Shown in pieces: positions 7,497 to 15,636 of a stretch of 34,041 bases of DNA. The stretch comes from CAYMCV01 sp964389005 (GTDB taxonomy: Bacteria; Bacillota; Clostridia; Lachnospirales; Lachnospiraceae): positions 1-34,041 of the forward strand of contig CAYMCV010000013.1 of assembly GCA_964389005.1 (NCBI GenBank), read 5' to 3'. The translations under genes were made by a program, and so were the position numbers. How positions within the stretch are numbered: the stretch's first letter is position 1; every line of letters begins with the position of its first letter. Below the pieces are notes generated by a model. That model did no database searches, was not told where the DNA came from, and saw nothing but the letters and a program-made list of their open reading frames with translations.

Positions 7497-7532
7497 GTCA
7501 TTCATTGATAAGTTCATTTTTAGATGAATGAC
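7497..7532 (+). other. Stem-loop in the leader of the flagellin operon
   Basis: GTCATTCAT (7497-7505) pairs perfectly with ATGAATGAC (7524-7532) over an 18-nt loop. It lies just after the predicted SigD start and ends 25 nt before the RBS GAGG (7557-7560). It could stabilise the mRNA 5' end or take part in translational control. There is no T-run, so it is not a terminator. Confidence 0.55.
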
Positions 7533-7565
7533 GAGAACAACAAGTAACGATTCGATGAGGCTATT

Positions 7566-10500
7566 ATGCAAATTCCGTATGCAACGAACGAAAAAGTGAA
7601 TCAACATACGGTAACAACTCAATACGTTTCCGCCGAGTCCGGTGCGAGAGCATCTGAAAAGAGCAGCAGGTCGCAAAAAAGTGACGGCGGGTATATGTTA
7701 GACATTTCTGACGTAGTTAAGGATAACTCAATCTATGAAGGTCACGGAAGGACCGCAGAAGACGTTATGCAGGATGCAAGTCTTTTTGATGTGGATTTGC
7801 AGCGAAACTATATGGCAGTAATGTCTAATTCTATGTCGGACGAAGATTTTGCGAAGCTTTACGAGGAAGGATTTTCGCCCGCAGATACGGATATTGAGAC
7901 GATGGTTACCATTATGGACCGCATCAAAGCGACATTGGCGCAATCCGGCGTTGTCATTCGCGGATACACCGATGATGTCGACATGGATACGCTTAGGGAA
8001 ATCATGGGTAGTGAGAGCGGCGCGCGGGCGGTTGCGGATGCATTTCAAAAGGCAGATGTCGCGATTTGCAAAGAAAACATTGAAGGAATGATGCGTGCGA
8101 AGGAACTTTTATCCCAAATGGGCGAATTCTCCGAAGACACCTACAAATATCTGGTTATGAACCGCATGGAGCCTACGATTGAGAATTTTTATCTGGCTTC
8201 ACATTCGTCAACGGAGGCTGTTAAGAGGCAAGGGCGCACTTATTACAGTCAGGAGGCGGGCGGTTACTATTCGAAGAATTCATCCGAGATTCCGTGGGAC
8301 TCACTCGGGGAGCAAATCGACAAGACCATTCAAAATGCGGGGCTTCCCGTAAACGATGAGCATCGTGGTTATGCGGCGTGGATGATTGAGAACGGAATCG
8401 GTTTGACGATAGAAAATCTGCAAAACTTTGTGAATTTACGAGAGATTACGTTCCCGCCGACCGAAGAGGTTCTGGCAATAGCAATGGCAGCAGCGATTTC
8501 TAGGGGAAAGCCGGCGACGGCGGCAGATTTGGGGCGATACGAGCCGATTCAGGAAGAGGCGCTGAGTCTCTACCAATCCGTTACGGCTGTAGATGATGAG
8601 ACAATTGCCGCGGTGGTAACAAGCGGGCAAAAAGTCAATTTGAAGAATCTTATTGCAGCGCAGGGAGTTGCGGTAATTACGGATTCATCGGAGGTGTATT
8701 TGCATGCACAACGCTGCATGGAAGAAATACGACTTCATATGACGGTTGAAAGCAACATGCGTTTGTTGCGTAGCGGTTTTGCGATTGATACGGCACCGCT
8801 TGAGGAAGTGGTTGAAAGATTGCGTGCGGCGGAAGAAGCACAGTTGCAATCGCTGTTTGGCAAGGGCGACACCGCACATATCCATGAAAACGATGCAATT
8901 TATCGGGAATGTCTTTCGGTTCAAAGAGAATTGCCGATTATGCCGGCGGCGTTGGTCGGAAGTCTGTTACAGGAAGAGACATTTACCCTAAAAAGTGCTT
9001 ATCAACATGGCGAGATTCACAGGCAGGATTATCAGAAAGCCGGTTTGGCATATGAAACGTTGATGACGGCACCGCGTCGCGATTTGGGCGACTCGATTCA
9101 GACGGCATTTCGAAATACGGATGAAATTCTTGCCGATTTGGGAATGGAAGCAACAGATGAAAATCGTCGTGCGGTTCGCATTCTCGGATATAATCGGATG
9201 GAAGTGACCGCGGAACATTTGCAAGCGGTATCGAGTTTGGACGCAAGACTCAAAGGATTGGTTTCACAGCTGACGCCCTCAAAGACTTTGTCTTGGATTC
9301 GGCAGGGCATCAACCCTTTGACGACAGATTTCGCCGTACTTGAAGAATCGTTGAAGGCGGATAGCGAATCTGTTGTAAAAGAAGGACGCGATTTCGCAGG
9401 CTTTTTAACCAGATTGGAACAAAAATCGGAGATTACGCCGGAGGAGAAGGCGTCTTATATTGGTATATATCGTTTGCTTCGCCAGATTGAGAAAAGTGAC
9501 GGGGCTGTCATCGGAAGTATGATGAACACCGGTGCAGAATTGCAGTTTTCCAATCTGCTTCGCGCACTTCGAACCGGCAATCGGCGGGGGATGGATATTC
9601 GTCTGCAAGAGGATGCAGGAGGAATGGAAGTCATAAAGACAGATAATGCAACCATAACGGAGCAGATTTTTGCGGCATATGCGGATGCACAGATTGATTC
9701 GACACCTGTCGCGGAAGATTATCGCAGGTTGCGTACGCAGTTGCAGAATGTCGGGAATACCGCTACGGAGGAACTGATGCGGTATGAACAACCGATAACG
9801 CCTGCGAATATGATTGCGGCGGAGGAGATTGTCAGAAACCGCGGTACGGCATTTCGGAAATTGTTGACGCGTGACAATACAGAGGCGGAAGAATCGACAT
9901 CGACGGATGATGCGAATTCATCAGAGGGAGCACTCAACGATTTGTTTCTTCAGATTACCAATCGGTTTACCGACAGAGAGAATGCACAAGATGCATACCG
10001 CAAGATGCTTTCGGGAGCGGAGGCAGTGTTCCGGGATGCGATACAGGCACAGGACGTGACAAGTGTTGATCTAAAAGCAATTTCGGCGGCATATAAACAA
10101 CTGTCTCTCTCGAGTGCGTATGCTACATATGAGGATTATCAGATACCGATAAAGATTAAGGATGACTGGAGTGTCATTCGGGTTCGCGTCAGAACCGGAG
10201 ACGGAACTGACAGAGGTGTCACAATACAGACTTCCACGGAGGAACTTGGAAACGTTTTGGCGGAAGTTCGGGAGGAAAGCACCGGATTGACAGGGTTTTT
10301 GCTATATGACAAACCTGCCGGAAAGAAACTTGCGGAAGAGATATGTGACAGTATGATTGATGTTTCCATGCAGGCGGTTTACAGCAATCAAATAGCAAAC
10401 CGACCGGAGGGATTGAAGTTCCGCACACAGGAGAACGTCGAACACAAAGCAAGTGAGATGAGCGATACAGCGACGAAAGAATCTCAATCGGACGGAGCAA

Positions 10501-10568
10501 CTTATTACAAAATTGCCAAAGAACTGATTCTAACCATACAAAGAAGTCAAACGGAGGAAACGCCATGA
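7566..10568 (+). CDS. 1000-residue SigD-controlled flagellar-operon protein, possibly DUF6240-like
   Basis: 1000 residues, acidic, with no signal peptide and no membrane segment. Residues 1-45 are Ser/Gln/Lys-rich and probably disordered. Residues 190-755 carry at least eight degenerate copies of a motif of about 24 residues built around h-x-x-G/N-hydrophobic-x-hydrophobic-T-x-x-N-L. Examples are MNRMEPTIENF (198-208), ENGIGLTIENL (275-285), TSGQKVNLKNL (352-362), GYNRMEVTAEHL (541-552) and RYEQPITPANM (739-749). The C-terminal region (about 870-960) reads IRVRVRTGDG, then VTIQTSTEEL, weakly like the FliK hook-length C-domain. I believe it belongs to a clostridial flagellar family (DUF6240-like), but this is from memory. 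Its stop overlaps the flagellin ATG (ATGA), so the two are translationally coupled. A role in filament or hook assembly is inferred from promoter and context only. Confidence 0.8.
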   Translation: MQIPYATNEKVNQHTVTTQYVSAESGARASEKSSRSQKSDGGYMLDISDVVKDNSIYEGHGRTAEDVMQDASLFDVDLQRNYMAVMSNSMSDEDFAKLYEEGFSPADTDIETMVTIMDRIKATLAQSGVVIRGYTDDVDMDTLREIMGSESGARAVADAFQKADVAICKENIEGMMRAKELLSQMGEFSEDTYKYLVMNRMEPTIENFYLASHSSTEAVKRQGRTYYSQEAGGYYSKNSSEIPWDSLGEQIDKTIQNAGLPVNDEHRGYAAWMIENGIGLTIENLQNFVNLREITFPPTEEVLAIAMAAAISRGKPATAADLGRYEPIQEEALSLYQSVTAVDDETIAAVVTSGQKVNLKNLIAAQGVAVITDSSEVYLHAQRCMEEIRLHMTVESNMRLLRSGFAIDTAPLEEVVERLRAAEEAQLQSLFGKGDTAHIHENDAIYRECLSVQRELPIMPAALVGSLLQEETFTLKSAYQHGEIHRQDYQKAGLAYETLMTAPRRDLGDSIQTAFRNTDEILADLGMEATDENRRAVRILGYNRMEVTAEHLQAVSSLDARLKGLVSQLTPSKTLSWIRQGINPLTTDFAVLEESLKADSESVVKEGRDFAGFLTRLEQKSEITPEEKASYIGIYRLLRQIEKSDGAVIGSMMNTGAELQFSNLLRALRTGNRRGMDIRLQEDAGGMEVIKTDNATITEQIFAAYADAQIDSTPVAEDYRRLRTQLQNVGNTATEELMRYEQPITPANMIAAEEIVRNRGTAFRKLLTRDNTEAEESTSTDDANSSEGALNDLFLQITNRFTDRENAQDAYRKMLSGAEAVFRDAIQAQDVTSVDLKAISAAYKQLSLSSAYATYEDYQIPIKIKDDWSVIRVRVRTGDGTDRGVTIQTSTEELGNVLAEVREESTGLTGFLLYDKPAGKKLAEEICDSMIDVSMQAVYSNQIANRPEGLKFRTQENVEHKASEMSDTATKESQSDGATYYKIAKELILTIQRSQTEETP

Positions 10569-11671
10569 GAATTAACTACAATATTTCGGCAACACTTGCC
10601 AATAACGCTTTATCCAAAACAGAAACCAATTTATCGCGTTCTATGGAGCGGTTGTCTTCCGGCCTAAAAATCAATCATGCCAAGGACAATCCTGCGGGAA
10701 TCGCTATCTCTAAAAGAATGAATGCACAGATTAAGGGGTTGTCGGTGGCGACACAGAATGCAAGTGACGGAATCTCCATTGTGGAAACGGCGGACGGCGC
10801 GCTTGGTGAGGTTCATGCAATTCTGCAGAGAATGAACGAGCTTGCGGTTCAAGCATCAAACGGAGTGCAAACGGACACGGACAGAAAGAGCGTGGATGAG
10901 GAGATTCAACAGTTGAAGCAAGAAATTACGCGAATTGCCGACACGACGGAATTCAACGGTAAGACACTTTTAAACGGTGAATTTGATTTGCGTGGTTATT
11001 CAAGTGACGATAATGTCAAGGTGATGTATTATTCCGACAGTGCAACACCAAAGAATTATACCTTGAATTCGATTACCACAGGTCTTGATGCCGATGGAAA
11101 CACAATTGTGACGGCTGCGTCTATTTTAACTGACGGAAGTGACAATTCATTTCCGACAGATGCGGTGGTCAGTGATATTACGAAAGATGTCATTACGGTA
11201 ACGGCAGGAAATGGATTCGAGGTGAAGTTGCAAGCCAAAGCGGATGCGACCAATGTGGATTTGAACCTGACAGGGATTGGTGCTCTGCGATTGCAAATCG
11301 GGGCGAATGAAGGGCAGATACTGGAAATTCGCATTCCGGAAATTTCACTTCAGAATATGGGACTTGCAGATACGAATGTCTTGACGAAAGAAACAGCCAA
11401 AAAGACAATTGCCGAAGTCAGCGACGCAATCACTTACATCTCATCGGTTCGTTCCCGATTGGGTGCTTATCAGAATCGTTTGGAGAATGCAACGGCAAGT
11501 CTCGATGTTACAGGAGAGAACATGACGGCGTCCTATTCGAGAATCATGGATGTGGATATGGCGACGGAAATGACAGAGTATACGACACAGCAGGTTTTGG
11601 CACAAGCGGGAACATCAATACTGGCGCAGGCAAATGAGCGTCCGCAACAGGTATTACAACTACTGCAGTAA
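10565..11671 (+). CDS. hag: Flagellin
   Basis: 368 residues. The N-terminal D0/D1 region is canonical (MRINYNISATLANNALSKTE, LSSGLKINHAKDNPAGIAISKRMNAQIKGL, NASDGISIVETADGAL, MNELAVQASNG) and so is the C-terminal one (DVDMATEMTEYTTQQVLAQAGTSILAQANERPQQVLQLLQ). The two D0 helices stack in the filament core. The central variable part, about residues 135-265, is short and Thr/Asp-rich and would be the exposed D2-like surface. ATG 10565 overlaps the preceding stop by 4 nt; RBS GGAGG lies at about 10553-10557. FliS, its export chaperone, follows after 21 bp. Expression should depend on the SigD promoter at 7457 unless an internal promoter exists. Confidence 0.97.
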   Translation: MRINYNISATLANNALSKTETNLSRSMERLSSGLKINHAKDNPAGIAISKRMNAQIKGLSVATQNASDGISIVETADGALGEVHAILQRMNELAVQASNGVQTDTDRKSVDEEIQQLKQEITRIADTTEFNGKTLLNGEFDLRGYSSDDNVKVMYYSDSATPKNYTLNSITTGLDADGNTIVTAASILTDGSDNSFPTDAVVSDITKDVITVTAGNGFEVKLQAKADATNVDLNLTGIGALRLQIGANEGQILEIRIPEISLQNMGLADTNVLTKETAKKTIAEVSDAITYISSVRSRLGAYQNRLENATASLDVTGENMTASYSRIMDVDMATEMTEYTTQQVLAQAGTSILAQANERPQQVLQLLQ

Positions 11672-11692
11672 GCATGAAAGGCGGAAACGACT

Positions 11693-12169
11693 ATGACAAG
11701 TGAAAAAAAGCAAGAATATACCTTACGGATATCGCAGGCCAACAAAACACAGATGATTGTAATTTTATATGAGATGCTTTTATCTTATGTTGACGATGCC
11801 GAAAATGCGGCGAACGCAGAGAAACCGGCTGAAACCAAAGAGGCACTTCGCAGGGCAAGAGGATGCATCAATGAGTTAATGGCTTCGCTGAATTTCGAAT
11901 ATGAACCTGCGGAAAATTTGCTGCAACTCTACATTTATGTGAACAGAGAATTGATTCGTGCCGAAATCAAGAAGGACATGACATGTCTGTCACATATTCG
12001 CATCGTTATCAATTCTCTGCATAACGCATACCAGCAGATTAGTGAAGCGGATGATTCGCAGCCGATTATGAGTAATACCCAGTCGGTGTATGCCGGATTG
12101 ACGTATCACGGCGCAGAGTTATCGGAGAATCTCTCCAACCCAATCGAAAACAGAGGGTTTTACGCATAG
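11693..12169 (+). CDS. fliS: Flagellin chaperone FliS
   Basis: 158 residues, all-helical. The first helices (LRISQANKTQMIVILYEMLLSYVDDAENA) and the central LRRARGCINELMASLNFEYEPAENLLQLYIYVNRELIRAEIKKD match the four-helix FliS fold, which binds the flagellin C-terminal helix and keeps it unfolded for export. It is longer than most FliS proteins (about 125-130) because of a polar C-terminal tail. The start is ATG 11693 behind AAAGGCGGAAA. It sits 21 bp after flagellin in the same operon. Its 3' end overlaps the convergent DUF2508 gene by 10 bp. Confidence 0.9.
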   Translation: MTSEKKQEYTLRISQANKTQMIVILYEMLLSYVDDAENAANAEKPAETKEALRRARGCINELMASLNFEYEPAENLLQLYIYVNRELIRAEIKKDMTCLSHIRIVINSLHNAYQQISEADDSQPIMSNTQSVYAGLTYHGAELSENLSNPIENRGFYA

Positions 12170-12402
12170 TAACTTTCGGTATTGTCGGGAACTTGCGAAA
12201 GCAGAAATTTATATCTTTTTAGCGCAGAATTTACCTGATAGATATAACAATCAATTAAATCGGGGTCGGTTACATTATCAAAACCACAGTAGGCACTTTC
12301 CAATGAGGCGAGTGCCTTTTCTATTTCTTTTCTGAGGCGTTCTCCGCAGAGCGGTGCTTCGGTTTCCGGTGCGTATTGAATATGTCGATTAGCAATTTTC
12401 AT
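12160..12402 (-). CDS. DUF2508 (YaaL-like) small protein
   Basis: 80 residues. The core ESAYCGFDNVTDPDLIDCYIYQVNSALKRYKFLL matches the short DUF2508/YaaL family (FNxVTDPDLIDYxIY and a RYxYLL end). It is cytosolic and helical, of unknown biochemical function. CGGAGG lies a few bases before the ATG on the minus strand. In Bacillus yaaL lies between recR and bofA; here a BofA-family gene starts 138 bp away on the opposite strand, so the pair has stayed together but in divergent orientation. Its stop lies inside the end of fliS, so the two transcripts are convergent and overlap by 10 bp with no obvious terminator between them. Confidence 0.85.
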   Translation of the reverse strand: MKIANRHIQYAPETEAPLCGERLRKEIEKALASLESAYCGFDNVTDPDLIDCYIYQVNSALKRYKFLLSQVPDNTESYYA

Positions 12403-12540
12403 GGTAAACCTCCGTTTTTTTTGGTCTGTTAAAAGTATAGGCGGATAAAAAGAAAAATATACCAGAAAATGCCGAGTATAATTTGTTTCATACGAACATA
12501 AATTGAAAGGACAGGAATTATGTAAAAAGAGGGCTTGTAA

Positions 12541-12747
12541 TTGCGCAGAATACCGGAGTTAATTGTTACGTTGCTGCTACGCGGAGTGTTGTCAATGATC
12601 GCGATTTATTTTATCAACGAAGCATTGGCGATGAAAGGCATTGACATTTGTGTCGGGATAAATTTGTTTACTTTTATCATAAGCGTTTTCCTTGGTTTTC
12701 CTGGGGTTTTGCTTTTCTATGCGATTGGTGTAATTGAGTTATTGTGA
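12541..12747 (+). CDS. BofA family protein
   Basis: 68 residues. Two hydrophobic segments (about 5-28 and 38-66) enclose GINLFTFIISVFLGFPGVLLFYAIG, which fits the BofA signature NxxTxxxxGxxGxPGxxLLY. In Bacillus BofA is an inner-forespore-membrane partner of SpoIVFA that holds back the SpoIVFB protease and so delays SigK activation. The start is TTG 12541, with AGAGGG (12528-12533) 7 nt upstream; no better in-frame start exists. The neighbouring DUF2508 gene supports the assignment. The protein implies, but does not prove, sporulation ability. The 138-bp divergent region upstream shows no convincing SigA or SigE promoter to my eye. Confidence 0.8.
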   Translation: MRRIPELIVTLLLRGVLSMIAIYFINEALAMKGIDICVGINLFTFIISVFLGFPGVLLFYAIGVIELL

Positions 12748-12783
12748 GTTTTTTACGAAAAGATTTTTTTTGAAAAATAGGAC

Positions 12784-12812
12784 TGGACAAACAAAATAAA
12801 GCAAGATATAAT
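12784..12812 (+). promoter_or_regulatory. SigA promoter of the Tad pilus operon
   Basis: TGGACA (12784-12789), 17 nt, TATAAT (12807-12812): one mismatch to consensus in the -35 and none in the -10. The start point would be near 12819, giving a leader of about 80 nt before the prepilin peptidase ATG at 12899. No other promoter this good is seen before 22762. Confidence 0.8.
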
Positions 12813-12898
12813 GCAAACACATTCGAGAGAAATGATTCAAATCGGCAGTTCCTGTCACTCATCGGATGTAACATATGGCTCGTTATGGGAGGACAGTA

Positions 12899-13420
12899 AT
12901 GTTTACGTTAATGATTTTACTGTCGGGAGCCGTCATAACCGATTTATCGGAATATCGAATTCCTAATTCTTTTATTATCTTCGGATTACTCTCCGGCGTT
13001 TATCATCAAGTTTTATCAGAAGGGCTCAATGGATTGAGCATTTGGTTTTTCGGTATGGTTTTTCCGATAGTTCTGCTTTTTCCGGTTTTCCTGATTGGAG
13101 GACTCGGTGCGGGTGATATCAAATTACTCGCTGTTACAGGCGGTTATTTTGGCTTCTGTGACAATCTGAAATGTCTGGCGCTGGCAATTGTCATTGGCGC
13201 AATGATTTCACTGGTGAAGTTATTGGTTCATAAGAATTTGTTAACAAGATTCAAGAGGTTCTATTTTTGTACGCAAAATATAGTCGTTTCTGCAATATCG
13301 GGAAGAGCGGTGTTTTGTGATTATCGTGAAACAGGTCTAAAAGAAGAGGGTAAGAACATTATCCACTTTAGTATACCGATTGCATTGAGTGCGTTTTTGG
13401 TTGTGGGAGGGATTGTTTGA
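12899..13420 (+). CDS. Type IV prepilin peptidase (A24 family, TadV/CpaA-like)
   Basis: 173 residues, with about six membrane segments. The first catalytic Asp is in AVITDLSEYRIPN (about residue 15) and the second in the GxGD motif of GGLGAGDIKLL. It cleaves the leader of pre-pilins at the cytosolic face of the membrane; the methyltransferase domain of PilD is absent, as in TadV/CpaA. I chose ATG 12899 over in-frame ATG 12875 because GGGAGG (12887-12892) is 6 nt before it. It is the first gene of the Tad operon. A second A24 peptidase is encoded at 20526, which is unusual for such a compact locus. Its end overlaps the next gene by 4 nt (TTGA). Confidence 0.88.
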   Translation: MFTLMILLSGAVITDLSEYRIPNSFIIFGLLSGVYHQVLSEGLNGLSIWFFGMVFPIVLLFPVFLIGGLGAGDIKLLAVTGGYFGFCDNLKCLALAIVIGAMISLVKLLVHKNLLTRFKRFYFCTQNIVVSAISGRAVFCDYRETGLKEEGKNIIHFSIPIALSAFLVVGGIV

Positions 13421-14412
13421 GAAAGCAGATTTTGGCAATTTGTGATTCCAATCGAGAATATTTGGTTCGCTTGCAGGAGTATTTGAATCGTAAGAGAAAC
13501 ATACCTTTTGCGGTATATGTTTTTACTTCGTTGCATGAATGCTGTGCGTTTGCGGAGAACAAGGTAATTGATGTGGCGGTGTTGTCGGAAGATGTTTGGC
13601 AGCAGGATACGAAATTGCCGGCCGCCAAGACGATTCTCTTATCAGAGACGGATGAGTATAAGGGGATTTACAAGTACCGTTCCGGAGAGCATTTTATCAA
13701 ACGATTATGTGAATTATGCGGAGAGGAGCAAGGAAATCTCTTACATACGGACGGAAATATAGGTGTTTGTAAATTGATTGGATTCTATTCACCGATTAAG
13801 CGTTGTCTTCAGACATCGTATGCCATGGTACTCGGACAGATTCTTGCACGCAACAGACAGGTTTTGTATCTAAACTTCGAACCGTATGCAGGATTCGAAC
13901 ATCGTATTTTACAGGAAGGGACTTCTGATTTGTCAGATTTGATGTACTATCTTAAGAATCTTGAAGATCGTTTCGAAGAACGCTTTCAAAGTACGATTCA
14001 GTCCATAAACGGTCTGACTTATGTACCGCCTGCGTTGTCTCTATGGGATATTGGTGAGATTAGGGCGGAGGAATGGCTGAAATTGTTGGACAAACTTAGC
14101 GGACGCTATGGTTATGAATATCTGGTGCTGGATTTATCCGATCAGGTCCAGGGATTGCCGGATATATTACGCAATTGCGAATGCGTATATACAATTACAA
14201 AGACCGATATAATTGCACAAGCCAAAACAGAACAATACGAGAAGCTGCTTCAATCGATTTCTTACAGTGATGTATTGGAGAAAACAAAAAAGTTGGAATT
14301 ACCTTTGTTCCATGGGATGAATCAGAACATTGACAAACTACTGTATACAGATTTGGCAGAGCATGTGCGCAAAACGGTAAGAGAGGATTTTTCAAATATA
14401 GCAGAGAAATAG
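13417..14412 (+). CDS. tadZ: TadZ/CpaE-like pilus localisation protein with degenerate P-loop
   Basis: 331 residues. Residues 1-95 look like an atypical receiver domain (ILAICDSNREYLVRLQEYLNR, VIDVAVLSED), and residues about 115-325 like a ParA/MinD-type ATPase. The position of Walker A is occupied by GFYSPIKRCLQTSYAM: one Lys remains but the GKGGVGKT pattern is lost. Later strands are recognisable (QVLYLNFEPYAGFE, YEYLVLDLSD, CVYTITKTD). TadZ proteins place the pilus machine at a cell site. The start is TTG 13417, with GGGAGGG 5 nt upstream and TTGA overlap with the previous stop. Position directly before tadA supports the call. ATP binding may be weak or lost; this is inferred. Confidence 0.82.
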   Translation: MRKQILAICDSNREYLVRLQEYLNRKRNIPFAVYVFTSLHECCAFAENKVIDVAVLSEDVWQQDTKLPAAKTILLSETDEYKGIYKYRSGEHFIKRLCELCGEEQGNLLHTDGNIGVCKLIGFYSPIKRCLQTSYAMVLGQILARNRQVLYLNFEPYAGFEHRILQEGTSDLSDLMYYLKNLEDRFEERFQSTIQSINGLTYVPPALSLWDIGEIRAEEWLKLLDKLSGRYGYEYLVLDLSDQVQGLPDILRNCECVYTITKTDIIAQAKTEQYEKLLQSISYSDVLEKTKKLELPLFHGMNQNIDKLLYTDLAEHVRKTVREDFSNIAEK

Positions 14413-14427
14413 CCAAGGTGATGGACA

Positions 14428-15636
14428 ATGATACAGAAAGATATCCTAAAACAACGAGTAATGGAACAAATTGATTTTACACGAGAAATTACAGATGACG
14501 AAGTTCGAGAAATGATACATCTGATACTTGCGGATGAAAGTCGGAGAGAATACCTAAGTCTCGCGGATAGAGAGCGGACAGCGAAGGAATTGTTTGATTC
14601 CATACGAAAACTTGATTTACTGCAAGAACTGATTGAAGATCCGGAAATTACGGAAATCATGATTAACGGTACAGACAGTATTTTTATCGAAAAGAAGGGA
14701 CGCCTGTACTTGTGGGACAGAGTATTTGACAATCGTGAGAAACTCGAAGATATCGTGCAACAGATTGTATCCGGTTGTAATCGTGTCATCAATGAGAGTA
14801 CGCCGATTGTGGATGCACGATTGGAGGACGGTTCCCGTGTCAATGTGGTTCTTGCACCGATTTCAATTAACGGTCCGACAATTACCATTCGCCGTTTTTC
14901 GGATCAAATAATCACTATGGAGAAGTTGGTTCAGATGGGAAGTATTACCCAAGAAGCGGCAGATTTCCTAAAGAATGCTGTCAAAGCCGGGTATAACATC
15001 TTGATTTCGGGCGGGACCGGTAGCGGTAAGACAACGTTTCTCAATGCGCTTGCCGGATTTATTCCGATCGAAGAGCGTGTGATTACAATAGAGGACAGCG
15101 CAGAACTTCAAATCAGAGGGATTAAGAATTTGGTTAGTTTGGAGACAAGAAATGCCAATGTGGAAGGGTGTCGTGAGATTACCATACGCGATTTGATTCA
15201 TACCGCACTTCGTATGCGTCCGGACAGAATCATTATCGGTGAGGTCAGAGGCGGTGAGGCCATTGACATGTTACAGGCGCTCAATACCGGTCATGACGGA
15301 AGTTTGACAACGGCACATGCCAACAGTGCAAAGGATATGATTTCTCGTCTTGAAACAATGACACTGATGGGGATGGATTTGCCATTACAGGCAATTCGTG
15401 CGCAAATTGCCTCAGGTATTGATATCATCGTACAGTTGGGAAGATTGCGTGATAAAAGCAGACGAGTTACGGAAATCAGTGAGATTTACGGAATGAGAGA
15501 CGGAGAGGTGCAGACAGGAACACTGTATACTTTTCAAGAAACCGGAAAGGAGTGTAACAATACGATATGCGGGCAATTGGTTTATCAACAAGCGTTAAGA
15601 AACACACACAAACTCGAAGCGGCAGGTATTTGTTGA
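14428..15636 (+). CDS. tadA: Tad pilus assembly ATPase TadA/CpaF
   Basis: 402 residues. After an N-terminal helical domain comes the CpaF core: PEITEIMINGTDSIFIEKKGRL, STPIVDARLEDGSRVNVVLAPIS, TITIRRF, Walker A GGTGSGKTT (195-203), Asp box ITIEDSAEL, Walker B IIIGEVRGGEA (268-278) and His box TGHDGSLTTAHANS (287-300). All catalytic elements are present. The hexameric ATPase powers extension, and in some systems retraction, of the Flp pilus from the cytosol, working on TadB/TadC. The start is ATG 14428, 15 bp after tadZ. The C-terminal tail of about 30 residues overlaps the region where the tadB start must lie. Confidence 0.95.
   Translation: MIQKDILKQRVMEQIDFTREITDDEVREMIHLILADESRREYLSLADRERTAKELFDSIRKLDLLQELIEDPEITEIMINGTDSIFIEKKGRLYLWDRVFDNREKLEDIVQQIVSGCNRVINESTPIVDARLEDGSRVNVVLAPISINGPTITIRRFSDQIITMEKLVQMGSITQEAADFLKNAVKAGYNILISGGTGSGKTTFLNALAGFIPIEERVITIEDSAELQIRGIKNLVSLETRNANVEGCREITIRDLIHTALRMRPDRIIIGEVRGGEAIDMLQALNTGHDGSLTTAHANSAKDMISRLETMTLMGMDLPLQAIRAQIASGIDIIVQLGRLRDKSRRVTEISEIYGMRDGEVQTGTLYTFQETGKECNNTICGQLVYQQALRNTHKLEAAGIC

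Noticed and set aside
12477..12500. CATACGAA (12489-12496) upstream of the BofA-family gene as a SigE or SigK -10 box
   Set aside because: No matching -35 at the required 14-17 nt spacing for either factor; TATAAT at 12477-12482 also lacks a -35.
14322..14888. Long minus-strand open frame (188 codons) opposite tadZ and tadA
   Set aside because: Antisense shadow with a Ser/Arg-rich composition, no RBS, and fully overlapped by secure Tad genes.
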